Assembly: GCA_963980215.1 (NCBI GenBank) | Contig: CAXBYZ010000006.1 | Location: 1 to 45,202 of the forward strand | Reading direction: 5' to 3' | Length of the DNA stretch: 45,202 nucleotides | DNA from: CAXBYZ01 sp963980215 | Lineage (GTDB): Bacteria > Patescibacteriota > Microgenomatia > UBA1400 > CG1-02-47-37 | Part shown: piece by piece, positions 34,399 through 41,918 of the stretch | How the letters are laid out: each line of letters begins with the position of its first letter | Position numbering within the stretch: the first letter of the stretch is position 1 | The notes under the pieces: model-generated | Told to the model about the DNA's origin: nothing | What the model saw: the letters and a program-made list of their open reading frames with translations, nothing else | Databases searched by the model: none | Translations under genes and position numbers: made by a program

Positions 34399-35522
34399 AA
34401 ATCCTAAAAAAAAGCTTACTTACAGTTCTATCTTTAAGAATCTACCTTCACCTCCTTTCCCTTGTTTCTATCAGATTTCTTAGCTTTAAACCCGGCTTTC
34501 CTTATTGGGAGTCGGTCTTGGCCAAACTTGGCCCTAGATGGTTATGGCTTTGGGGTAGTTTTGACGGAGCTCATTACTTGGCCATAGCCAAACTCGGTTA
34601 CCAAAATACTTTAACTCAAGCTTTTTTCCCAGTTTACCCCCTACTCATTAAGCTAACTAATTATCTCACCACCAACCCTCTAGTCAGCGGCCTCCTCATT
34701 TCTCACCTATTTCTTATCGGTTTTATCTACTTTTTTCTAAAACTTGGAGAGCTAGATTTCAAACTATCCAGCCTTTGGCAATCACTAGTTCTACTCTTGT
34801 TATTTCCCACTAGTTTTTACTTATTTTCAGTCTATACCGAGTCTCTATTTTTATTCCTAATTGCCGCCGTTTTCTATTTTTCCCGAAAACAGAAATTCAT
34901 ATTAGCCTCCATCTTCACCGCTATCGCTACTGCTACCAAGTTTATAGGTATATTCTTAGTGCCGGCCCTTTTATGGGAGTACTATTTGGTCTCCAAAAAA
35001 AACCACAAAAAATTTCTTACCCTCCTACCCTTGGGTCTTCTTTCCTCTAGCGGTTTTATCACTTATTTATATTTTCTAAAGACCAAGTTCAACGATGCCC
35101 TTTTGTTTATCCACTCTCAGCCAGGGTTTGGTGCCGGTAGGCAAGTCACCAAACTAACCATGTTCTATCAAGTGGTTTTTAGATACCTAAAAATGTTTTT
35201 CTTAGTTGATCCTCGCTCCAGCATCTATCCGGTTTTATGGTTAGAACTAATTATTTCTCTTATTTTTTTATCTTTAATTATCTACGCTTGGATAAAAAAA
35301 TTACGAGCCAGCTATCTAATCTTTATTATTCCGGCCTTTCTTCTTCCCACTCTTACCGGCACTTTTTCTTCCATGCCTCGGTATGTTTTAGCCTGCTTCC
35401 CCTTATTTTATCTAGTTAGTAACTTAAAATCATCCAAGTATAAACTCCTAATTTTTCTGATTCTCTTTCTCCTCCAAGCATGGGCTTTCACTCGCTTTGT
35501 TTCTGGGCAGTGGATTGCTTAA
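34395..35522 (+). CDS. PIG-V-like mannosyltransferase (GT-C)
   Basis: This 375-aa membrane protein has about nine helices and resembles the PIG-V/GPI18 mannosyltransferase family, which in eukaryotes adds the second mannose to GPI anchors from dolichol-phosphate-mannose. The first outer loop has WGSFDGAHYLAIAKLGY (W53-Y69, with D57 and H60), then AFFPVYPLLIK and LFPTSFYLFSVYTESLFLFL, all hallmark segments. Bacterial members are common in Actinobacteria and CPR. The gene is the last of the long + strand operon. Its TAA (35520-35522) overlaps the TAA of the convergent epimerase gene within a shared TTAA, so there is no intergenic terminator. Confidence 0.83.
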   Translation: MKILKKSLLTVLSLRIYLHLLSLVSIRFLSFKPGFPYWESVLAKLGPRWLWLWGSFDGAHYLAIAKLGYQNTLTQAFFPVYPLLIKLTNYLTTNPLVSGLLISHLFLIGFIYFFLKLGELDFKLSSLWQSLVLLLLFPTSFYLFSVYTESLFLFLIAAVFYFSRKQKFILASIFTAIATATKFIGIFLVPALLWEYYLVSKKNHKKFLTLLPLGLLSSSGFITYLYFLKTKFNDALLFIHSQPGFGAGRQVTKLTMFYQVVFRYLKMFFLVDPRSSIYPVLWLELIISLIFLSLIIYAWIKKLRASYLIFIIPAFLLPTLTGTFSSMPRYVLACFPLFYLVSNLKSSKYKLLIFLILFLLQAWAFTRFVSGQWIA

Positions 35523-36373
35523 ACACAAAGTGTTCTGATTAGACCAGACTTCAAACTAGTTACCGGTTGCCAATCTATAAAAGATTTAATCTTGTGATTA
35601 TCTATCCGATTAATATCAACTTCATTCGGCCTATCTTTACCAGAATAAGAAATCTTTGGAGGTTTACCGTAAATATCTCCAACCAAACTCACCAAATCTT
35701 TTAGGCTAGTCGATTGATCTGGTCCAACATTAAAAACATCACCCCTAGTTGTCTTACTCAAAGCCAGTTTAATATAAGCTGAGACTAAATCATCTATGTA
35801 AATAAAACTTCTTTCCACTTCCGGACGAGTAAGTTCAAGCGCCTTACTCTTTAATAAATGGTCCCTAATCACCGGGATCAAGTAAATTGGATTTTGTCCC
35901 GGACCATAGACATTTGATGTTCTTAAGATCAAGGTATTAACCTTAAAAACTCGGCTGTAAAACAAACACAAACTCTCCCCCAAAAACTTAGTAAAAGAAT
36001 AGTTGGTAGTAGGATTAGCTTTATCCGTCTCTTTTTTTGCTTGATTGTAGGGTTTGTCATAAACATAAGTGCTCGGAAAGACTAGTTTGGCCTTCACTCT
36101 TCGGCAATACTCCAAAACATTAACTACCCCCAAGTAATTTGTTTTATAGACCAAATTAGCATTAGCATTTGAATTTTTATAACCTGATACCGCCGCTAAA
36201 TGAAAAACTACATCAACTTTCTCTAAATTACTAAAATTTTCTTTGCTAGTCACATCCAGTTTGTTGCTCCGATTAAACTCCACTACCTTAAATCCTTGAT
36301 TCTTCAACTCTTTCACTAAGTAAGTTCCAATAAAACCCCCACTTCCGGTAACCAAACACTTCTTCATATTCAT
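35519..36373 (-). CDS. NAD-dependent nucleotide-sugar epimerase/dehydratase
   Basis: This extended SDR protein has 284 aa and acts on nucleotide sugars in the cytoplasm. It shows TGSGGFIG (9-16), an N-terminal Rossmann fold with LDVT, HLAAVSGYK, the catalytic Ser/Thr near S101/T102 (FPSTYVYDKP), and Y125/K129 of YxxxK (NYSFTK). RTSNVYGPGQ, RSFIYIDDLVSAY and VFNVGP follow. These fit the UDP-glucose 4-epimerase/GDP-fucose synthase/RMD-like group; exact substrate is not readable. It could act after the dehydratase at 4842, though it is far away. Starts at ATG 36373 or 36367 are both possible. No Shine-Dalgarno is seen, and a TAAACT -10 lies 7 nt upstream. Confidence 0.84.
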   Translation of the reverse strand: MNMKKCLVTGSGGFIGTYLVKELKNQGFKVVEFNRSNKLDVTSKENFSNLEKVDVVFHLAAVSGYKNSNANANLVYKTNYLGVVNVLEYCRRVKAKLVFPSTYVYDKPYNQAKKETDKANPTTNYSFTKFLGESLCLFYSRVFKVNTLILRTSNVYGPGQNPIYLIPVIRDHLLKSKALELTRPEVERSFIYIDDLVSAYIKLALSKTTRGDVFNVGPDQSTSLKDLVSLVGDIYGKPPKISYSGKDRPNEVDINRIDNHKIKSFIDWQPVTSLKSGLIRTLCV

Positions 36374-36380
36374 AATAGAT

Positions 36381-36409
36381 AGTTTACTTGATTAGATGAT
36401 AATAGACAA
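36381..36409 (-). promoter_or_regulatory. Candidate promoter of the epimerase gene
   Basis: On the - strand TTGTCT (36404-36409), a 17-bp spacer and TAAACT (36381-36386) form a modest promoter whose -10 ends 7 nt before the ATG at 36373, so the mRNA may be leaderless. The palindrome at 36440-36461 sits about 30 bp upstream of the -35. Confidence 0.4.
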
Positions 36410-36439
36410 AGCAAACAAAATGCCATCATTTCCCATTCC

Positions 36440-36461
36440 ACCCGTCAATCGATTGACGGGT
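36440..36461. promoter_or_regulatory. 22-bp perfect palindrome (candidate operator), 3' side of the regulator gene
   Basis: The palindrome has the core GTCAATCGATTGAC with ACCC and GGGT flanks and lies 6 nt downstream of the regulator's stop and upstream of the epimerase promoter. No T-run follows on the - strand (GGAATGGG), so it is not a standard terminator. It shares the core with 36900-36925 and 42576-42597. Confidence 0.6.
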
Positions 36462-36467
36462 TATTAA

Positions 36468-36875
36468 TTATCTTTTCACTTTTGATCTTTTAAACCCTGT
36501 ATACTTTGTTTTTTTATAAACTAACTTTGGGCCCCCAACCTTCCTGTAAGCTTTCTTATTAAACTCAGTCTCAACTTTATCCTCTCGTTTTTTAATATAC
36601 TCAAAACATTTTGGAAATTGTCTTAAATTCTTATTCACTAACATAATTGTTGAGCTGCCAACTTTTAGAGTTTTCTTAATTTCATCATGACCATAATCCT
36701 CAATTATCATTTGGGCTACCTGAATTCTTCTTCCAATCTTTATCCTCTCATCAAAAGACAGCACTCCTTTAATTATCGTTTCCACCTCCTCACCATCTTT
36801 GGCAGCCAAAAGAGCAGCTCGAAGTTTATTTAAGGCTTCATAAACATGATCTTTTGAAAGAAATCTATACCTCAT
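36468..36875 (-). CDS. TrpR/YerC-YecD-like DNA-binding regulator
   Basis: This 135-aa protein has the TrpR-superfamily helical fold seen in YerC/YecD: LNKLRAALLAAKDGEEVETII, then FDERIKIGRRIQVAQMII and a helix-turn-helix at about residues 61-84 (YGHDEIKKTLKVGSSTIMLVNKNL). A very basic tail (residues 96-135, KK...KLVYKKTKYTGFKRSKVKR) should bind nucleic acid. Such proteins usually bind palindromes as dimers. I chose ATG 36875 because AAAGGAGGG sits 9-11 nt upstream. The GTG at 36902 would start inside the 36900-36925 palindrome and is unlikely. Palindromes with the same core bracket the gene, which suggests autoregulation. What signal it senses is unknown; the tryptophan-operon role of TrpR should not be assumed. 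Confidence 0.78.
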   Translation of the reverse strand: MRYRFLSKDHVYEALNKLRAALLAAKDGEEVETIIKGVLSFDERIKIGRRIQVAQMIIEDYGHDEIKKTLKVGSSTIMLVNKNLRQFPKCFEYIKKREDKVETEFNKKAYRKVGGPKLVYKKTKYTGFKRSKVKR

Positions 36876-36899
36876 ACTTCTTTCCCTCCTTTTAGTATC

Positions 36900-36925
36900 C
36901 ACCCCGTCAATCGATTGACGGGGTG
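36900..36925. promoter_or_regulatory. 26-bp perfect palindrome (candidate operator), 5' side of the regulator gene
   Basis: The core GTCAATCGATTGAC is flanked by CACCCC and GGGGTG, giving 13 + 13 fully paired bases. It ends 24 bp before the regulator's ATG, in its likely promoter/leader region. It could be a dimer binding site or, if transcribed, a stable hairpin in the 5' leader. The neighbouring sequence toward asnB (36926-36946) is very AT-rich and could hold a weak promoter. Confidence 0.65.
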
Positions 36926-36946
36926 TAATTTAATTAAGTAATAAAA

Positions 36947-38827
36947 TTAATTCCATCTTTTCATCCAGTACTCAAATACCATCAAAGCCCATAAAACCAT
37001 CCGGTTATTCTGCTTTCCAGCTTCATGGTCTTTCATTAATTTATCTACATATTGGTGATTAAACAATCCTTGATTTTGGATTTCCTTATTGCTTAATAAC
37101 TCATGCATTAAGGAGTTCAAGTCATCTTTTAACCATCGGGCCATCGGCACCCCAAAGCCTTTTTTTGGCCGATTAATAATCTCTTGGGGCAAGTAATCTT
37201 TCGCCACTGCTTTTAATAATCTTTTACTTAAATTACCTGAATAGTGATAGCTTCCAGGCAAAGAAAAACATAACTCCGCCAATTTTCTAGATAAAAAGGG
37301 GACTCTCACCTCCAAAGAATTCAGATTACTAGCCCGATCGGTTTTTACCAAACCATCAGCTCCTAGATAGTAACCCAAATCTAAATACTGTAATCTAATT
37401 TGTTTATCAGTCGATTTTACTTCCTCATATCTTTTTTTATATATATCATCAACTGGATAAAATTTATCTACAAACAAACCAGTCTTCACTTCTTTGCTAG
37501 CTGGTGCCATAAAATCAACCTGAGTCAAGGCTGGGTGAGATAAATCAGCTCCCAAAGCCCTCTTAAGCTTAAAATCTAAACTAATATTATTGGTTGAAGC
37601 TGGCAGTTTATTCGCTAAACCAGATAAGCCCTGACGAATAAATTTCGGAGTCAATTTTAAAAGTCCAGTAAATCGATGAGCTAGATAAGTAGGATAACCT
37701 CCAAATAACTCATCACCCCCATCTCCAGACAAAGCCACTGTCACCTTTTTTCTAGTTTCTTTAGCCAGCAGAAAAGTTGGTAGTATTGAGGCATCAGCCA
37801 ACGGTTCATCTAGTTGATCAAGCACTTCCGGAATTGATTGTAACAATTCTTTTTCGCTAAAAGTTTTCTCGCTATGGTCAGTTTTTAAAAAGTTAGCCAT
37901 CAAGCTAGCGTGAGAGGACTCATCAAAAGATTTATCTTTAAAACCAATCGAAAAGGTCTTAACAGTCTTATTGGTTTGTTTTGTCATTAAACTGGCAATC
38001 AGTGAAGAATCAATCCCTCCGGATAAAAAACTACCCACCGGAACATCTGCCACCATTTGCTTTGTCACACTTTCTTCAATTAATTCCTTGGCTACTTTAA
38101 CCGCCTCTTCAAAAGACATTCCCGATCTTTCTACCCGATTTAAATTCCAATACTTCTTCACCTCAATCTGATTATTTTTATATTTTAAATAATGCCCCGC
38201 TGGTAACTTTTTAATATCTTTATATATCGACCAAGGGGCCGGGATAGCTCCAAATCCAGTCGAAAAGTACAAACTTACAGCTTGCTTATCAATCACTTTT
38301 TCTTTATCAATTTTAGGATGTTTCAATAAGGACTTAATTTCACTAGCAAAAGCAAACACTCCATCTTTAAAGTAATAGTACAAAGGTTTAACTCCAAAGT
38401 GATCGCAAGCTAGCACTAGCTCTTTACTTTGATTACTCCAAATGGCCAGAGAAAACATGCCTTCAAAGTCCAAAAACGCTTTATCTCCATTTTCCAAATA
38501 ACTATTCAAAATAACTTCAGTATCAGAACTTGATCTAAACTTATAACCTTTATTAATTAAATCGTTTTTAATCTCTTTGTAGTTATAAACTTCACCATTA
38601 TAAGTAATCCAACTCTCTCCTTGAGCCGACTTTAAGGGCATATGACCCAAAGGGCTTAAATCCAAGACAGCCAAGCGTCTACTCCCGAAATAAGTACTTT
38701 CCCCAACCACCGAAACTCCTTCATCGTCTGGTCCACGATGCTTCAATGACCTAGTCATCATCTTCACTAATTTTACAGCTTCTTCTTTCCCAATTTTTTT
38801 ATCTACCAAGCCGGCAATCCCACACAT
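36947..38827 (-). CDS. asnB: Asparagine synthase (glutamine-hydrolysing)-like amidotransferase
   Basis: This 626-aa protein has a complete class II glutamine amidotransferase domain (MCGIAG with nucleophile Cys2, HRGPDDEG at 30-37, R50-R51, YNGEVYNY, SSDTE at 100-104) and an asparagine-synthetase PP-loop domain (SGGIDSS at 269-275, FSIGFKD, SGDGGDELFGGY). It makes asparagine from aspartate, glutamine and ATP, or amidates another carboxylate. It is about 70 residues longer than E. coli AsnB and fits the 'exosortase/polysaccharide-locus' AsnB type (for example WbpS) often found in O-antigen clusters, where it may amidate uronic acids. That would fit the UDP-glucuronate made by ugd. It follows the upstream GT2 by 3 bases. 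Confidence 0.88.
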   Translation of the reverse strand: MCGIAGLVDKKIGKEEAVKLVKMMTRSLKHRGPDDEGVSVVGESTYFGSRRLAVLDLSPLGHMPLKSAQGESWITYNGEVYNYKEIKNDLINKGYKFRSSSDTEVILNSYLENGDKAFLDFEGMFSLAIWSNQSKELVLACDHFGVKPLYYYFKDGVFAFASEIKSLLKHPKIDKEKVIDKQAVSLYFSTGFGAIPAPWSIYKDIKKLPAGHYLKYKNNQIEVKKYWNLNRVERSGMSFEEAVKVAKELIEESVTKQMVADVPVGSFLSGGIDSSLIASLMTKQTNKTVKTFSIGFKDKSFDESSHASLMANFLKTDHSEKTFSEKELLQSIPEVLDQLDEPLADASILPTFLLAKETRKKVTVALSGDGGDELFGGYPTYLAHRFTGLLKLTPKFIRQGLSGLANKLPASTNNISLDFKLKRALGADLSHPALTQVDFMAPASKEVKTGLFVDKFYPVDDIYKKRYEEVKSTDKQIRLQYLDLGYYLGADGLVKTDRASNLNSLEVRVPFLSRKLAELCFSLPGSYHYSGNLSKRLLKAVAKDYLPQEIINRPKKGFGVPMARWLKDDLNSLMHELLSNKEIQNQGLFNHQYVDKLMKDHEAGKQNNRMVLWALMVFEYWMKRWN

Positions 38828-38830
38828 AAA

Positions 38831-39757
38831 TTAAAGATTAACTCGAGCTTTAATCTTATAAGGTAATTTTTGTGAATTTTCAAAACTTGATTTAGTAATC
38901 ATCTCAGCCAGAAAACCCATAAAAATAAATTGAAACCCGACCATTACCAATAACATAGTGACAAACATCATTGGTGAAACCCACTCACCTCCCCAAAAGA
39001 TTTTTCGATAGACCACAAACACTCCACTTAAACCACCCAAAAAAAATATCATCAAACCACTGCCTCCAAAGACATGTATGGGTTTAGTGGAAAATTTATC
39101 CATAAATTTAATACTGAGTAAATCTAAAATCACCTTAAAAATTCTCGACATCCCATAATGACTCTTACCTTTCACCCTTGGCCGATGATCCACTTCTATC
39201 TCTCTTGCCTTAAAACCCTTCTGTAGTAATAAAGCTGGGATAAACCGATGCATCTCACCATACAAAGTAAAGTTATCAAAACACTCTCTTTTATATACTT
39301 TTAAAGAACAGCCGGTATCATGAAGTTTGGTTCCAGTAATAATGTTAATCAGCTGATTTGCCAGCTTAGAGAAAAAACTCCTCCAAAATGGATCTTTTCG
39401 ATTTTTTCGGTAGCCAGATACCAAATCCACCCCTTTAATACTCTCAACCATTTTAATAATATCACCAGGATTATTTTGGCCATCGCCATCCAAAGTTACA
39501 ATCAGTTCACCCGAAGATTCTTTAATCCCGGCCGCCATGGCCGCTGTCTGGCCAAAGTTTCTTAAAAACTCAATTACTTTTACTTTTTTATCTTTTCGTG
39601 CTATTTTTTTTAAAACTTCCAAACTTTTATCACTACTACCATCATCCACAAACAAAATTTCATACTCAGTTCTTTTCAATGACTCAACAATTTCTCGATA
39701 CAATCCTCCAACATTTTCTGCTTCATTATGGATCGGGACTACCAAGCTTAACTTCAT
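38831..39757 (-). CDS. GT2 polyprenyl-phosphate sugar transferase with two C-terminal helices (ArnC/GtrB-like)
   Basis: This 308-aa protein has an N-terminal DPM1-like GT2 domain: LVVPIHNEAENV, FVDDGSSDKS (36-45), LRNFGQTAAMAAG, DGDGQNNP with the metal-binding DGD (90-92), SGYRKNR, HDTGCSLKVY, MHRFIPALL and RPRVKGKSHY. Two transmembrane helices follow (about 230-250 and 264-288). This is the ArnC/GtrB/CsbB architecture, and it loads sugar onto undecaprenyl phosphate at the inner face. The ATG at 39757 is 6 nt after an extended -10 box, so the mRNA is likely leaderless, despite a gene only 20 bases upstream. Confidence 0.88.
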   Translation of the reverse strand: MKLSLVVPIHNEAENVGGLYREIVESLKRTEYEILFVDDGSSDKSLEVLKKIARKDKKVKVIEFLRNFGQTAAMAAGIKESSGELIVTLDGDGQNNPGDIIKMVESIKGVDLVSGYRKNRKDPFWRSFFSKLANQLINIITGTKLHDTGCSLKVYKRECFDNFTLYGEMHRFIPALLLQKGFKAREIEVDHRPRVKGKSHYGMSRIFKVILDLLSIKFMDKFSTKPIHVFGGSGLMIFFLGGLSGVFVVYRKIFWGGEWVSPMMFVTMLLVMVGFQFIFMGFLAEMITKSSFENSQKLPYKIKARVNL

Positions 39758-39763
39758 GACAGT

Positions 39764-39772
39764 ATTGTATCA
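39764..39772 (-). promoter_or_regulatory. Leaderless internal promoter before the ArnC-like gene
   Basis: On the - strand, TGATACAAT (extended -10, TACAAT at 39764-39769) is followed by exactly six bases (ACTGTC) and the ATG at 39757. It fits entirely in the 20-bp gap to the preceding gene and would let this gene be transcribed independently of it. Confidence 0.55.
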
Positions 39773-39777
39773 AAAAA

Positions 39778-41220
39778 TCACCAACCTGGTTTTACTAAGG
39801 CTGTAAAACCACCAAAAACTACCCCTCCTTGATTCTCTCCAATTTTACTCAATTCTTTAGTAGCCGCTATCGTTACTAAATAATCTGGAGTTGTTCCAGA
39901 AATTTCATTTGGATATAGCCAACCCAAGTTGCCGTCAATTGATGAACTAATCGGCGGATAACTCCCGTATTCCTTAAATAAATATCTAAAACCAGCATAC
40001 TTATGGCAACTGCCATCCTCCTCAACCCGGTAAGATTTACCTCCAGTCACTAGTAACACCTTTTTTACCAACTCTTTTTTATTTTTTAAACCAAAACTGT
40101 CTTTAGCCAACACTACTGTCTGCAAACTCAAAAATAACACTACAAGCATTCCTCCAATCATCAATTGTTTATTTATTCTTGCCATTATATTTGCCAAAGC
40201 TATTATTACCACAACAAACAGACCCAATAAGTAATACTCTCGAAAAACACCCTTAAAGCTCAAAGTTAACCCCAAAAACGATATTAAACTCAGACCTAAA
40301 ATTTTATTAAACTCACTTTCTTTATAGTATCTAAACATCCAATAAATTACCAAACCCAACACCCCCGCTCCAAGAAAAACTCCCGAATCGCTTTTTAACA
40401 AAGTTGCGCAGTTAGACAACACCTCTTCACTCACTTCCAAGCCCGGCTTTAAATAAAATAATCGAGACATAGCTTCAAGCACATTCTGTAATTGACCCAA
40501 AAAATTCATTTTTCCAGAATACTGTGACAAACCAATAATCGCCTTAATATTAGATCCATGTTTGTAGTAGTCAAAAATAATCAAAGGTAAATTAGTTATC
40601 AAAAAAATTATCCCCCCATTTATCATTACCCTCTTCTTAATTACGTTAAAGTTTTTTATGATCACTACCCCCAAAGGGATAAACAAAGCCAGCAAAGATA
40701 AATGGACATGAAAAATTACCGCCATTAATATAGCTAATAAATAGAGTTTAATCTCATTTTTAACATCCACTGCCAAGTACAAAAATAAAATTGTCATCAA
40801 AGGAATCAACGATGGATTCCAGTACTTCTGATCAAAAAACACCAACATCGGCAAAACGCTATACAAAACTCCGCTGATCACTCCAGCTCTAAAGTTAGAA
40901 TATTTTCTTACCACCAAAAAAATTACTACCGCCGTGATTGATCCCACCAAAGCCGCAAAATAAGCCGTTATCAAAACATCACCATTACTAATTTTTAACA
41001 ATAGAGCTGTTAAGTAAGTCCAGTAGGGGCCAAGGTAAAATCCAGTATCCGAAGCACTTACCCCAATCCAAATCGGGTGAAAATCATCAACAATCGTCAT
41101 TGCCAAAGTCGCTTGATACTCTTCATCCAAGCCAAACTGATAACGACTCTCCAACCGATAAACCCTTAAGCTCAAAGCTATCAAAAAAATTACAAAGCCA
41201 ATCATCAGATTTTTTTTCAT
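39778..41220 (-). CDS. GT-C (PMT/ArnT-like) glycosyltransferase
   Basis: This polytopic protein has 480 aa from the ATG at 41220. A TTG just before it (41223) is a less likely start. The first outer loop has YQFGLDEEYQATLAM with D32/E33, then DTGFYLGPYWTYL, and WNPSLIPL and FHVHLSLLALF in the helices. About 11 helices are followed by a C-terminal outer domain of about 100 residues. It is the paralogue of the 6934 protein, which carries DQGRD, YLGPFYYYL and WNPNPMPL at the same places. It probably transfers a polyprenyl-phosphate sugar outside. Its promoter overlaps that of the divergent gene at 41258. Confidence 0.82.
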   Translation of the reverse strand: MKKNLMIGFVIFLIALSLRVYRLESRYQFGLDEEYQATLAMTIVDDFHPIWIGVSASDTGFYLGPYWTYLTALLLKISNGDVLITAYFAALVGSITAVVIFLVVRKYSNFRAGVISGVLYSVLPMLVFFDQKYWNPSLIPLMTILFLYLAVDVKNEIKLYLLAILMAVIFHVHLSLLALFIPLGVVIIKNFNVIKKRVMINGGIIFLITNLPLIIFDYYKHGSNIKAIIGLSQYSGKMNFLGQLQNVLEAMSRLFYLKPGLEVSEEVLSNCATLLKSDSGVFLGAGVLGLVIYWMFRYYKESEFNKILGLSLISFLGLTLSFKGVFREYYLLGLFVVVIIALANIMARINKQLMIGGMLVVLFLSLQTVVLAKDSFGLKNKKELVKKVLLVTGGKSYRVEEDGSCHKYAGFRYLFKEYGSYPPISSSIDGNLGWLYPNEISGTTPDYLVTIAATKELSKIGENQGGVVFGGFTALVKPGW

Positions 41221-41228
41221 CAAATTCT

Positions 41229-41237
41229 ATTTTAGCA
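41229..41237 (-). promoter_or_regulatory. Promoter of the 41220-to-39778 gene
   Basis: On the - strand, TGCTAAAAT is an extended -10 (TAAAAT at 41229-41234) ending 8 nt before the ATG at 41220, giving a leader of 0-2 nt. Confidence 0.5.
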
Positions 41238-41245
41238 AAATAAGC

Positions 41246-41251
41246 TACAAT
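41246..41251 (+). promoter_or_regulatory. Leaderless promoter of the 41258 operon
   Basis: TACAAT lies at 41246-41251 and is followed by exactly six bases (ATATTT) and the ATG at 41258. It fits, with the opposite promoter, in the 37 bp between the two divergent start codons. Confidence 0.55.
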
Positions 41252-41257
41252 ATATTT

Positions 41258-41917
41258 ATGAAAAACATTTGGGTCATCATTCCCGGTTTCAATGAAGCCA
41301 GGTATCTAACAAAAGTCTTAGATAAAACTATAAAATTCCATCAAAATATAATTTTTGTCGATGATGGCTCTTCTGACAACACCGCCTCCATTGCCTCAAA
41401 AAAAATTAAGCAAGTTTTAGTTCATGATGTCAACTTAGGCAAGGGGGCAGCCTTAAAAACTGGTTGTGATTACGCCTTCTCTCACCTAAAAGCCAAAGCA
41501 GTCATCTTAATGGATTCAGATAATCAACACGACCCTAAAGAGATAAAAAACTTCATTAAGACTCTAAATCAAGGCTACGACGTGGTTTTGGGTGTTAGAA
41601 TCTATACCGGCACCATGCCTTTAGTTAGATTCTTGGGTAATAAATTTTCTTCAGTATTAATCAACCTTCTTTTTGGCACTTACTTTTCAGACATACCCTC
41701 AGGTTACAAAGCTCTCACCAAAAAAGCTTACAGCAAAATTAACTGGAGCTCCCAAGGCTATGAAGTTGAAACCGAAATTGCCGTCAAAATCGCCAGAAAC
41801 AAACTAAAATTCAAAGAAATCCCCATCTCCACTATCTACCATGATCACGATAAAGGATTTACCTTACTCGATGCCTTAAGAATTCTGTTAAAATTACCTC
41901 AATGGTTAAAAACCTAA
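41258..41917 (+). CDS. DPM1-like GT2, polyprenyl-phosphate sugar synthase
   Basis: This 219-aa GT2 has WVIIPGFNEARYL (5-17), FVDDGSSDNT (33-42), NLGKGAALKTGC, the DSD metal motif at 86-88 (LMDSDNQHDP), GVRIYTG, DIPSGYKALT and EVETEIAVKIA. It lacks membrane helices. The following gene encodes a DUF2304 protein, a very common partner of this GT2 subgroup, which may provide membrane anchoring. The gene starts a new + strand operon and is probably translated from a leaderless mRNA. Confidence 0.87.
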   Translation: MKNIWVIIPGFNEARYLTKVLDKTIKFHQNIIFVDDGSSDNTASIASKKIKQVLVHDVNLGKGAALKTGCDYAFSHLKAKAVILMDSDNQHDPKEIKNFIKTLNQGYDVVLGVRIYTGTMPLVRFLGNKFSSVLINLLFGTYFSDIPSGYKALTKKAYSKINWSSQGYEVETEIAVKIARNKLKFKEIPISTIYHDHDKGFTLLDALRILLKLPQWLKT

Positions 41918-41918
41918 T

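Noticed and set aside
36440..36461. Palindrome as a Rho-independent terminator of the regulator
   Set aside because: No T-run on the - strand after the stem (GGAATGGG follows), and an identical core occurs before the gene and in a coding region.
36900..36902. GTG at 36902 as start of the TrpR-like regulator
   Set aside because: It would place the start inside the 26-bp palindrome and has no ribosome site. ATG 36875 has a strong GGAGG-type site and matches the family length.
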